Shown: one piece after another, positions 34,420-41,848 of the stretch | How the letters are laid out: the number at the start of each line of letters is the position of its first letter | Numbering within the stretch: position 1 is the first letter of the stretch | Assembly (NCBI GenBank): GCA_016709575.1 | Contig: JADJMM010000017.1 | Coordinates: 62,001 to 126,000, forward strand | Origin: Sphingobacteriaceae bacterium | GTDB lineage: Bacteria > Bacteroidota > Bacteroidia > B-17B0 > Aurantibacillaceae | Length of the DNA stretch: 64,000 nucleotides | Reading direction: 5' to 3' | Notes under the pieces: generated by a model | What the model was told of the DNA's origin: nothing | Seen by the model: the letters and a program-made list of their open reading frames with translations, nothing else | Databases searched by the model: none | Position numbers and translations under genes: made by a program

Positions 34420-34578
34420 TTCCCTCTCCTTACAGCAGAGGGAGGTATCCGCGCTTGCAGCGGATGGGTGAGGTTACTTGAAGAGCAACCTCCTCCAAAA
34501 ACCTCCTCACAAACAATCTCCTCCAACAACCTCATCCGTCAGCCAATGGCTGACACCTTCTCCTATAAGGAGAAGGGA
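34420..34578. repeat. large palindromic repeat, CCTCTCC/GCAGCGGATGGGTGAGG family, copy 2
   Basis: Same organisation as the copy at 33037: CCTCTCC / GAGGG hairpin, GCGCTTGCAGCGGAT hairpin, GGTGAGGTTA arm matched by AACCTCATCC near 34529, and a terminal TTCTCCT-ATA-AGGAGAA hairpin. The middle has CTCCTCC-type repeats not in copy 1. It starts 15 bp after the cysteine desulfurase stop. Confidence 0.88.
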
Positions 34579-34604
34579 AATACTTCTGCTAAATTAATGA
34601 TGTA

Positions 34605-34706
34605 CTAACCCCCGAAAATTTTCGTTAAAACAACGCCTGCCAAAAAGCCAAAAACAATTCCGTATAACAAAAACTCCCAGCGGCGACTACGATGATGTGC
34701 TCTCAT
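34605..34706 (-). CDS. 33-residue single-pass membrane peptide
   Basis: Basic N-terminus (MRAHHRSRRW) followed by one transmembrane helix (FLLYGIVFGFLAGVVLTKI) and FGG. The ATG overlaps the TGA of the upstream 94-residue gene (ATGA), arguing for real, coupled translation. Basic-in orientation would place the C-terminus outside the cytoplasm. Function unknown; too short for homology inference. Confidence 0.55.
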   Translation of the reverse strand: MRAHHRSRRWEFLLYGIVFGFLAGVVLTKIFGG

Positions 34707-34987
34707 AACAAGAAAAAACTATTAATTAGTGCTGCACTCTTGTTTAAAAGTTCCTTTTTTTTAGAAAAGAAACTGAATCCTCTTGCGTACGGAATTATGT
34801 CTGAAATTTTCTCCTCTTCTGCGTTAAGTATTACTTCTACATAGAAATTGTAAAGAGAGAATACTTTCACATCAACAAGTTCATGCTTATATGCATCAAT
34901 CAAATTGCCTTCACTGCAAATAAGATTGCTTTTTTCTTCGAAACTTAGTTTTATAAATTGTTGTATCGTCACATGGCGAAGATACAT
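34703..34987 (-). CDS. hypothetical protein, 94 residues
   Basis: Not recognised. Starts MYLRHVTIQQFIKLSFEEKSN; mixed alpha/beta composition with an aromatic strand (FSLYNFYVEVIL) and a Lys-rich stretch before a hydrophobic end (LINSFFLL). It overlaps the start of the 33-residue membrane peptide by 4 bp. Probably real because of its length, codon use and coupled neighbour. Confidence 0.5.
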   Translation of the reverse strand: MYLRHVTIQQFIKLSFEEKSNLICSEGNLIDAYKHELVDVKVFSLYNFYVEVILNAEEEKISDIIPYARGFSFFSKKKELLNKSAALINSFFLL

Positions 34988-35065
34988 CTGATTTTTGGCT
35001 ACAGCATTAAGAGACTATTAAGCATCGATTAATCAAAATCGATTTAATAAAGGAATTTATAAAAA

Positions 35066-35401
35066 ATGAACACAACACTTAATGTTATCATAATGCTCAT
35101 TTACCTTTTGATTCATAGAGGCTGTCTAATTTTACAATGTAAAACAACAGTAATTATGAATACTATTAAAAAAAGAAAGAACCTGCAAATGAATAAGTAC
35201 AAAGCAGTGCGCAACAATATTAACCTGAATAAAAACAACGGTGTACAAATTGTTTTCGTTAATGAAAATTCATCAGCACAGAATACTAATTGGGCATTTG
35301 ATTTTGTAGAGCAAAACTCAGAAATTAAAAACCAGAAAGAAATTGTTGCAGCCATTTCCGGTCGTAAACCGAAACTCACCCTACAGTGGTGGTTAAACTA
35401 A
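35066..35401 (+). CDS. hypothetical small basic protein
   Basis: 111 residues from the first ATG, preceded by AAAGGA. Internal ATGs at 35156 (MNTIKKRKNLQ) and 35189 (MNKYKAVRNN) are equally credible starts and would give 81 or 70 residues. The distal part (NGVQIVFVNENSSAQNTNWAFDF, then GRKPKLTLQWWLN) looks like folded protein; the first 30 residues are hydrophobic and could be non-coding leader. No family recognised. Confidence 0.4.
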   Translation: MNTTLNVIIMLIYLLIHRGCLILQCKTTVIMNTIKKRKNLQMNKYKAVRNNINLNKNNGVQIVFVNENSSAQNTNWAFDFVEQNSEIKNQKEIVAAISGRKPKLTLQWWLN

Positions 35402-35865
35402 TTGCGTGTTAAAGCATTAATTATTTCTTTTAGTTCAGGAAACTGAATTAAGAGTTTTGTCCGCTCCGCCATTTCAAAATCTGCAAAATCAAATCCGGGG
35501 GCAACGGTACAGCCCACTAAAGAAAATGCACCACCTTTTTTTACTCGCGAGCCAAACCAATTACCCGCTGGTACACAATATTGAAAATTGTTTGGGCCTA
35601 ATTCTGTAATTTTTAATTTTCCTTCTTTAGTAATTTCTATTACTTCTAAAATATCACCTGCATAAAAATGCCAGAGCTCATCACTTTTTATTTTATGGAA
35701 GGCAGAAAAATTTCCTTCCTCTAGTAAAAAGTAAATAGCGGTGCTGTAATTTCTTTTGCCTTGTTGTAATTCTATAGATTCATTACTCCGGTAAGTTTCT
35801 TTATAATAACCACCCTCGGGGTGAGGAAGGAGTGCTAATGTTTTAATATAATGTTGGGCGTTCAT
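35398..35865 (-). CDS. DUF985 cupin-domain protein
   Basis: 155 residues matching the DUF985 RmlC-like cupin family: HPEGGYYKETYRS near residue 15, STAIYFLLEEGNFSAFHKIKSDELWHFYAGD (cupin motif region), and GNWFGSRVKKGGAFSLVGCTVAPGFDFADFE. Probably a metal-binding or sugar-binding beta-barrel of unknown substrate. Complete. It converges on the small + gene, sharing 4 bp. Confidence 0.88.
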   Translation of the reverse strand: MNAQHYIKTLALLPHPEGGYYKETYRSNESIELQQGKRNYSTAIYFLLEEGNFSAFHKIKSDELWHFYAGDILEVIEITKEGKLKITELGPNNFQYCVPAGNWFGSRVKKGGAFSLVGCTVAPGFDFADFEMAERTKLLIQFPELKEIINALTRN

Positions 35866-35890
35866 AATTGTAAATATAAATATATTCCTT

Positions 35891-36036
35891 GACCCCCTCC
35901 CTCCGCTACGCAGAGTACTCCCCCTTGGCAGGGGGAGAGCAATCTCATCTTCTAAATAACCACAAATAGCTCACCTCCTGTCAAGGAGGGGACAGTTATA
36001 GCTTCCGCTTTAGCGGATGCATAACAGGGGTGGTCT
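35891..36036. repeat. large compound palindrome, diverged relative of the CCTCTCC family
   Basis: Three nested hairpins: CTCCCCC-TTGGCA-GGGGGAG near 35919-35938, CCTCCT-GTCA-AGGAGG near 35974-35989, and TCCGC-TTTA-GCGGA near 36004-36017, with CCCCCTCC/GGGGTGG outer arms. It occupies most of the 326-bp gap 35866-36191 between the cupin gene and the defence cassette. Confidence 0.75.
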
Positions 36037-36044
36037 CATGTACA

Positions 36045-36096
36045 AACCTCAAACATTAAACCCCCAAACATCAAACATTAAACATCCAAAACCACT
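36045..36096. repeat. direct repeats of CAAACATTAAAC-type units
   Basis: Four to five imperfect copies of a CAAACATTAAAC-like unit in tandem. The same unit forms the right arm of the palindrome at 28866-28947. Non-coding. Confidence 0.55.
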
Positions 36097-36133
36097 ACGT
36101 CTTTTATACGAGTAAATAGGGTGTTTTTACCTA

Positions 36134-36164
36134 TTTGTTTATCTATTGAATTATTATATATTTG
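36134..36164 (+). promoter_or_regulatory. perfect Bacteroidota promoter of the AAA ATPase-DUF4435 cassette
   Basis: TTTG at 36134-36137, a 19-bp spacer, TATATTTG at 36157-36164. Transcription should start near 36171, giving a leader of about 20 bases before the ATG at 36192. Identical elements and spacing to the sigma-factor promoter at 19531, so the cassette is likely transcribed by the housekeeping sigma without induction. Confidence 0.83.
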
Positions 36165-36191
36165 ATTGTAATAATGTATTAGAAACGAATA

Positions 36192-36650
36192 ATGAAAATA
36201 AACTCTTTCAAAGCTGAAAATGTTCATGGATATCTTAAATATGATATAGAATTTTTTCCAGAACTTACTTTTTTAATAGGCATTAATGGGTCAGGAAAGA
36301 CTAGTGCTTTAAAATTAATTCTTGGTTTAATATCTCCAGCATATCATTATCTGAATCAAATTGATTTTACGTATGCAGAGCTCATATGTTCAACTTTAGA
36401 GAACGAAAATGATATAGTAATTAGAGCTAAAAAAAATGAGAGCAATAAATTTTTCACCTTAAGTTTAAAGTCAAAACTTGGAAATTTCGAATCAGTTGAG
36501 TTCCCTAGATTTTTACGTCCAGAAGATGAGAGTTATGATAACGAAGAAATCTCTATTCGTGAACAGTCTTACAAGGAACAATTTGATTCTGCACCAATAA
36601 CAAATGTAATTAGGGAATTGGCAACCCCAAAATTTTTTGGGATTAGATAG
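36192..36650 (+). CDS. AAA ATPase of a PARIS-like defence pair (AriA-like), N-terminal fragment
   Basis: SMC/RecF-type ATPase: Walker A INGSGKTSALKL at residues 31-42, preceded by NVHGYLKYDIEF as in AAA_15/AAA_21 OLD-like proteins. The frame ends at FFGIR. Removing one T from the six-T run near 36632 restores FLGLDRKIYEGRAID and joins the downstream frame. Reconstructed gene 36192-37572, about 460 residues. Paired with a DUF4435 gene 11 bp downstream, the composition of the PARIS anti-phage system. Confidence 0.82.
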   Translation: MKINSFKAENVHGYLKYDIEFFPELTFLIGINGSGKTSALKLILGLISPAYHYLNQIDFTYAELICSTLENENDIVIRAKKNESNKFFTLSLKSKLGNFESVEFPRFLRPEDESYDNEEISIREQSYKEQFDSAPITNVIRELATPKFFGIR

Positions 36651-37572
36651 GAAAATTTACGAAGGAAGAGCTATCGACTCTCGTTTTAGAAATAAAAGAC
36701 TATGGGGATATCCGAAAAAGAGAAGATTTTTTGAAGGAAGTGGTGGTTCTTCAGCTATTGATAGCAGTTTGGAAGATGTTCAGTATCTGGTTTTTGAGTA
36801 TTTTAGAAAAGTTGCGTTTGAACAACCGAAAATAAGTGAAGAGTTTAAAAAGAAAATATTTCATTTGTCTTTTAAGTTTAATGAAGATAAAAATATTGAA
36901 ACTATTCCAAAAAATGCTGATGGGATATTAGATAAAAAGAATCAAGTTTTAAAAGCGATAGAAAATTTGGACATAAGATTTTTGGATTTTTCTGCTAAAG
37001 AATTTTTCAATAAGATGGAAGATTTAATAAACGCAAATGAAGAGGTAAAAAAAGAAGATTTAGATCAAAAGGAAAAAGATCAACTCAGTTTTGATTTACT
37101 AATGAAATGGATAAATAATAGCTCTCAAATGAAAAGAGTTGAAGAGATTATTAGTTTTAGTCAAACATATCAAGAAAAAATTATCGAATTGCGGGCTCCA
37201 ATAAAGAGACTTGAAAAAATCACTTCTAATTTTCTAAGAGAAGGAAAAAAACAAATTCAAGTTGCAGATGATGGTGAATTAAAGGTGAAATTAAGCAATG
37301 GAACCTTAACCAATGTTTTTGAACTTTCATCAGGTGAAAAACAAATTGTTATAATGATTGCACATTTAATTTTCGAAGAAGATCAAAAACCCTCAGGTGT
37401 GTTTATAATTGATGAGCCAGAGCTTTCCTTACATATAGCCTGGCAAGAGATATTTGTAAGCTCTATTACTGAAGCTAGCCCGAATACCCAATTTATATTG
37501 GCAACTCATTCACCAGTAATAATAGGTGACACTGATGAGAAATTATGCCAAGATTTAGCTGAACTTAATTAA
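36637..37572 (+). CDS. AAA ATPase of a PARIS-like defence pair (AriA-like), C-terminal fragment
   Basis: Carries a helical middle (charged coiled-coil-like region about residues 85-205) followed by the second half of the ATPase: ELSSGEKQIVIMIAHLIF (ABC signature, SSGEKQ), GVFIIDEPELSLHIAWQ (Walker B plus D-loop) and FILATHSPVIIGD (switch His). This ends the AAA_15/OLD-type ATPase without a fused TOPRIM domain; the nuclease-like domain is in the next gene. The first residue is an internal start created by the frameshift at about 36632. Confidence 0.85.
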   Translation: MGLDRKIYEGRAIDSRFRNKRLWGYPKKRRFFEGSGGSSAIDSSLEDVQYLVFEYFRKVAFEQPKISEEFKKKIFHLSFKFNEDKNIETIPKNADGILDKKNQVLKAIENLDIRFLDFSAKEFFNKMEDLINANEEVKKEDLDQKEKDQLSFDLLMKWINNSSQMKRVEEIISFSQTYQEKIIELRAPIKRLEKITSNFLREGKKQIQVADDGELKVKLSNGTLTNVFELSSGEKQIVIMIAHLIFEEDQKPSGVFIIDEPELSLHIAWQEIFVSSITEASPNTQFILATHSPVIIGDTDEKLCQDLAELN

Positions 37573-37583
37573 AACTTGAATTT

Positions 37584-38453
37584 ATGTTAAAGTATGGATT
37601 CAATGCGTTAAAAGCAATTCCAAGATTATTTTCATATAGAAATGATATAGATATTTATACTGAAGATAGAATCGCTGATAAAGAATTTTATAGAACACTT
37701 TTTAAAAATCTACTTGGTGATATCCGGATAAATGATGTCACTCCTATGGGTTGTAAGGCAAATGTTTTAAAGGCTTATGATACTCAAAGTAGTGATAATA
37801 AAAGAAGAAAATATTTTATCATTGATGGCGACTTAGATTTAATTATAGGAACTAATAGGAAGGAAGAGAATAATCTTATAATATTGGATAGTTATTGCAT
37901 TGAAAACTACTTGATTGATGAAAAAGGAGTTATTGAATTTATTTATTTTTCTAAAGGTACTGAATCAAAGGAGAACTTAAAGGCAAAATTAAATTTTGAA
38001 AAGTGGTTGAGTTATAACACCCCATGCTTGGTTGATTTGTTTATTAACTTTGGGATTCTTAAAAAATTCGGAGGTGGACCATCTTTAAATAGTGCAAATG
38101 ATTACCTTAAACAAGATGGAAAACAAACAATTTTAGATCAAGCTAAAATCCAAGCTTATTCAAATTCTGTAAAAAAAGAAATTGTTAATCTTTTGAAAGA
38201 AAAAGGTTACACTGATCCTGAATTAACTTATGGTAATGAATATAATGAGCTTAACGAGCAATGGGCAACCAATAATGATACACTCCTAAAGATCGTGTCT
38301 GCTAAAAATTATTTATTACCATTATTACAGTTTAGAATAACGCATTGCATTGATAAAGGAAAATCAATAGTACCAAAAGCATCGATTAAACTCTTTCTTG
38401 CAAATAATAGCAGCTTGAAAAGGCTTAAGTTTTTAAAAGATAAGATTAAATAG
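37584..38453 (+). CDS. DUF4435 TOPRIM-like protein (AriB-like effector)
   Basis: 289 residues. YTEDRIADKEFY at 25-36 provides the TOPRIM Glu, and FIIDGDLDL at 78-86 the DxD pair. SYCIENYLID at 103-112 is conserved in DUF4435. In PARIS systems a DUF4435 protein (AriB) is held inactive by the ATPase (AriA) and released when a phage anti-restriction protein is sensed, then acts as a nuclease. That role is inferred here from domain pair and order. Complete, 11 bp after the ATPase gene. Confidence 0.8.
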   Translation: MLKYGFNALKAIPRLFSYRNDIDIYTEDRIADKEFYRTLFKNLLGDIRINDVTPMGCKANVLKAYDTQSSDNKRRKYFIIDGDLDLIIGTNRKEENNLIILDSYCIENYLIDEKGVIEFIYFSKGTESKENLKAKLNFEKWLSYNTPCLVDLFINFGILKKFGGGPSLNSANDYLKQDGKQTILDQAKIQAYSNSVKKEIVNLLKEKGYTDPELTYGNEYNELNEQWATNNDTLLKIVSAKNYLLPLLQFRITHCIDKGKSIVPKASIKLFLANNSSLKRLKFLKDKIK

Positions 38454-38525
38454 TAGTACTTTATTACTTCAAGTATTTGGTCCTCTTAAGCGTATTTAAC
38501 CGTGCTTTTTTGTACCTTGCAGTAA

Positions 38526-38942
38526 ATGCCTAAACTCTACATCATAACTTTTCTTTTGTTTTCAATTGGCCTCAACGCACAAATTGAGACTATAAAAATT
38601 AAGAAAGAGAAGGAGTCTTCAATATTAACTTCTGTTACTTTAGCCGGAGTGAAAGATGGAGAAGTTAGTCTTACAAAATTATGTTCCGATAATAAATTTA
38701 CAATTTTAAATAATCCGGGTAAGTACAAAGTGTATTTTGCTATTATTAAATTTACAGATGGTGATGGTGTTGTGACAGAGTGGGTGAACTCAACTGAAAC
38801 CTTAAATAAACAATTCATTAATTATTTACTAAGTCCAAGGTCTGCGACTAAAACAAAAGTTACCATTACAGAAATTAAAGCCAGAGATAATAAGGAACAG
38901 GAATTGAATTTGAATAATATAACTCTTACAATTATTAAATAA
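38526..38942 (+). CDS. hypothetical secreted protein
   Basis: Signal peptide (residues 1-18, MPKLYIITFLLFSIGLNAQ). The mature 120 residues are beta-rich with Thr/Lys-rich strands (ITSV-, KYKVYFAIIKF, VTITEIKA). Not recognised; could be a small Ig-like or adaptor domain. Its stop and the next ATG overlap (TAATG), so it is co-transcribed with the following gene. Confidence 0.6.
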   Translation: MPKLYIITFLLFSIGLNAQIETIKIKKEKESSILTSVTLAGVKDGEVSLTKLCSDNKFTILNNPGKYKVYFAIIKFTDGDGVVTEWVNSTETLNKQFINYLLSPRSATKTKVTITEIKARDNKEQELNLNNITLTIIK

Positions 38943-39259
38943 TGCAAATCCCCGAACCAAAACTAAACGAATGCTTCATTATGTGGATTGAGTTTGGTCC
39001 AACTTTAGGAACAGCGCTTGAACCCCGCATTAAAGAAAAATTTCCTGAGTTTAGTGAGGAAGAAATAAAGTATATCGTTAAACAATGTGTCGCCGCCCGA
39101 GAAATGGGACATAATGAAGCAATGGATTTACTTTACAAAAACAATGAATTGCCCTCTTACGAAGATTACAAAGCTTTATTAAAATCTAAATTCACTTGGC
39201 TAGGTGAGGAGAATATTTCCAGACTCTACAGTCAGAGTTGTTACATTGCTATGAAGTAG
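38942..39259 (+). CDS. hypothetical protein, 105 residues
   Basis: Soluble, acidic, mostly helical. PEFSEEEIKYIVKQCVAAREMG and PSYEDYKALLKSKFTWLGEENISRLYSQ suggest two helical hairpins. No family recognised. Start overlaps the stop of the secreted protein gene by 1 bp. It converges with the BNR-repeat protein gene with 5 bp between. Confidence 0.6.
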   Translation: MQIPEPKLNECFIMWIEFGPTLGTALEPRIKEKFPEFSEEEIKYIVKQCVAAREMGHNEAMDLLYKNNELPSYEDYKALLKSKFTWLGEENISRLYSQSCYIAMK

Positions 39260-39264
39260 GTTTT

Positions 39265-41703
39265 TTATTCCTTCACAAACTTCGAAACATATTTGCCGGC
39301 GTTTGTTGTTACTTCTGCAATATAAAGTCCGCGCGCAAGAATTTCAGTATTTATATTAAGTTTCTGAATCAGTTTATCTGTAATTTCTTTCTGAAGAACT
39401 TCTTTTCCGCGCACATCATAAATTTTATAGGCAGTAATTGTTTCATTTGGATTATCAATTCCAATGGTAATATTTCCTGCTGCTGGATTTGGAAATAAAG
39501 TGATATAAGATTTTACTTCCGGTTTGTTTTTAATACCTGTTGGCAGCGAATTTAAATCTGTTTGCCAAATGCCTCTTCCATAAGTACAAGCTCTTAATTT
39601 ATTAGTTAAATAATGAATTTCTAATTCTGTTACATTAACTGCAGGAAGATTGGTATTGTAGGGCTGCCAACTACTCATGGTATTATCTTTATAATAAACG
39701 CCAATATCAGTACCAACATAAAGTTCTTCGTTGGTTGAATTATCGTTATGCACAATACAATTAATAGGTACGTTTGGTAAACCTGTTGAAGTGCTGGTCC
39801 ATGTGGTTCCACCGTTAGATGTTTCATACACTTTTATACCTGCCGTATAAGATGAAACACTTACCCAAACACGATTGGGATTGGTAGGATGAATAGCTAT
39901 ATAAGTAATACTTCCCATTGTAGTTGGAATACCAAGGGTAACATTCGTCCAAACCCCACCACCGGTAGTGGTTTTATAAATATTCTGATATGTGGCAGCA
40001 TAAATGTAATTTGGATTGGAAATGGAAACGGCCATCGAATTCATTGGTCCAATTGCCGGAGAAATAGGTGTCCATGTTAATCCTGCATCAGTAGATTTTT
40101 TTACCATATTCCCGGCTTTAAAAATTATCTGATTATTGCTTGGGTGCATATTGTAAGGGTAATAGAAGCTGCCTGTATCTTTACCCAAATAAGTAAATGT
40201 AGCACCACCATTAAATGACTTAGAAATTTCGATTCCTTGAGTAGAGAAATACATAATATTTGAATCTAATGGGTCAACAAATGTTTCAGTACCATCACCA
40301 TAATAAACGCGCGACCAATTTCCAACATGGTATTTATGTGTACCATTATCTTGTGTTCCACCAAACAATTCAGTTTTACTGTTAGCAGCAGATCCCATCC
40401 GATAATACTCAGTGACTTCTAAACCGCTGCTGTAGTCAGTATAAGTTAAACCACCATTGGTAGATTTGTAAATACCTCCATCATTAGCTGCAAAAAGAGT
40501 TGTTGTAGAGCCCGGAAAATAAACAAAGTCTTTATGGTCTGGATGAATTCCTGAATTTACATTTACAGGCCAAGTAACACCACCATCAGATGATTTGGCT
40601 AATGTTAAACCTCCAACAAATAATTCATCTTTATCTAAAGGCGAAACAGATAAAACTGTTCCGTAATTTTGATAAGTATAAATAATTGGGGAGGTCATTT
40701 GTGTCCAAGTTGTACCACCGTTAGTCGTTCTGAATAATCTTGCTAAATCATCGAAAGCGTAAATGTAATTTGAGTTATTAGCCGTAACAGCTAAACTAAC
40801 ATGCGCTCCCAAATTCACTGTAAATTTCGGAGATGTAGGAAGTGATTTCCAGGTTAAACCATTATCTACCGATGTATAAATACTATCAGATGATGCATAA
40901 AGTGTATTGGTACTTGCAGTGTTAAACTCTACATCATAAAACAAACCGCTTTTTACAAGACTCCAGTTAGTACCACCATTTTGTGTACGCCAAATTCCAT
41001 CAGAAGCTGCAGCTAATAATACATTGGGATTTGACTGGTCAATTATTAAATGATACACTAATCTGAATTGATTGGTAGTGTAATTTAAACCTGTAGTTGT
41101 CCAGGTAAGCCCACCGTTAGTTGATTTCATTACACCAATTGATGAAGTAGCCCAAGCATATTTATCGCCCGTTGAAACGTACATTGTATTTGGATTAGAG
41201 GCGTCAATAACAACATCCGATATACCAAGATTCGGCATGCCATTGCTCATATAAGTCCAACCAATTCCCTGATTAACGGATTTCCATAAACCACCACTTG
41301 CAGAACCAACCCAAACAGTATTACTATTTGTGGGATCAAAGTAAACGCAATTTATTCTTCCTAGTCCGGGTAAATTTCCAAGTACGGTAGGTCCTAATAT
41401 CGACCAATTAGCTGCAGCAGCTTGTGAAGTTTTATTTGTATTTTGATTTAGTTCTTGATAGGCTTTCCAAATTTCTTCAGCGGGAATAACACCTTGAGGC
41501 AATATACTTCGTGGCTCCATATAAGCCTCGTAACGTTTAAAGCGGGCATACTCATCATCAGCCCACGATGAGGGTACGTTTTTATAGTAATTGTAAAATG
41601 CTTCTTTACGTTGCTCGAAAGTTGCATCGGGTTTTAAATATTTAGCCCAATCTTGCGCAATTAAATTTGATGCAACAAAAATTAATAAGATTATTTTTTT
41701 CAT
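39265..41703 (-). CDS. T9SS-exported BNR/sialidase-like beta-propeller protein
   Basis: 812 residues: signal peptide (1-17), a helical pre-segment, then a propeller region (about 100-715) with at least ten TNGGxTWT or SxDGGxTW-type BNR/Asp-box repeats, as in VPS10/sortilin-like and GH74-like proteins. It ends with a type IX secretion sorting domain (LFPNPAAGNITIGI to GKYVSKFVKE, about 735-812). GH74-type xyloglucanases share this architecture, but catalytic Asp residues cannot be assigned by eye. The ATG overlaps the corrected stop of the GH9 gene, so both form one operon. Confidence 0.85.
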   Translation of the reverse strand: MKKIILLIFVASNLIAQDWAKYLKPDATFEQRKEAFYNYYKNVPSSWADDEYARFKRYEAYMEPRSILPQGVIPAEEIWKAYQELNQNTNKTSQAAAANWSILGPTVLGNLPGLGRINCVYFDPTNSNTVWVGSASGGLWKSVNQGIGWTYMSNGMPNLGISDVVIDASNPNTMYVSTGDKYAWATSSIGVMKSTNGGLTWTTTGLNYTTNQFRLVYHLIIDQSNPNVLLAAASDGIWRTQNGGTNWSLVKSGLFYDVEFNTASTNTLYASSDSIYTSVDNGLTWKSLPTSPKFTVNLGAHVSLAVTANNSNYIYAFDDLARLFRTTNGGTTWTQMTSPIIYTYQNYGTVLSVSPLDKDELFVGGLTLAKSSDGGVTWPVNVNSGIHPDHKDFVYFPGSTTTLFAANDGGIYKSTNGGLTYTDYSSGLEVTEYYRMGSAANSKTELFGGTQDNGTHKYHVGNWSRVYYGDGTETFVDPLDSNIMYFSTQGIEISKSFNGGATFTYLGKDTGSFYYPYNMHPSNNQIIFKAGNMVKKSTDAGLTWTPISPAIGPMNSMAVSISNPNYIYAATYQNIYKTTTGGGVWTNVTLGIPTTMGSITYIAIHPTNPNRVWVSVSSYTAGIKVYETSNGGTTWTSTSTGLPNVPINCIVHNDNSTNEELYVGTDIGVYYKDNTMSSWQPYNTNLPAVNVTELEIHYLTNKLRACTYGRGIWQTDLNSLPTGIKNKPEVKSYITLFPNPAAGNITIGIDNPNETITAYKIYDVRGKEVLQKEITDKLIQKLNINTEILARGLYIAEVTTNAGKYVSKFVKE

Positions 41704-41848
41704 TAGTCTTTAATAAATTTTTGAGTTTGTTTTCCGTTAGCATTACTTAATTCAAGAAAGTAAAGTCCGGAAGGAAAATGTTGAATGTTGAATTTTGGAT
41801 GTTGAGTATTTACCGATTCGCTTAACAGGATTTGACCAAGCGAATTAA

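Noticed and set aside
34408..34608. 66-codon + frame after the cysteine desulfurase
   Set aside because: It is translation of the palindromic repeat at 34420-34578; the opposite frame 34323-34535 is likewise an artefact.
35113..35379. 88-codon minus frame
   Set aside because: Antisense to the small + gene, with low-quality Leu/Phe-rich composition and no supporting context.
35891..36096. CRISPR array
   Set aside because: The repeat units are imperfect, have no regular unique spacers, and no cas genes are present.
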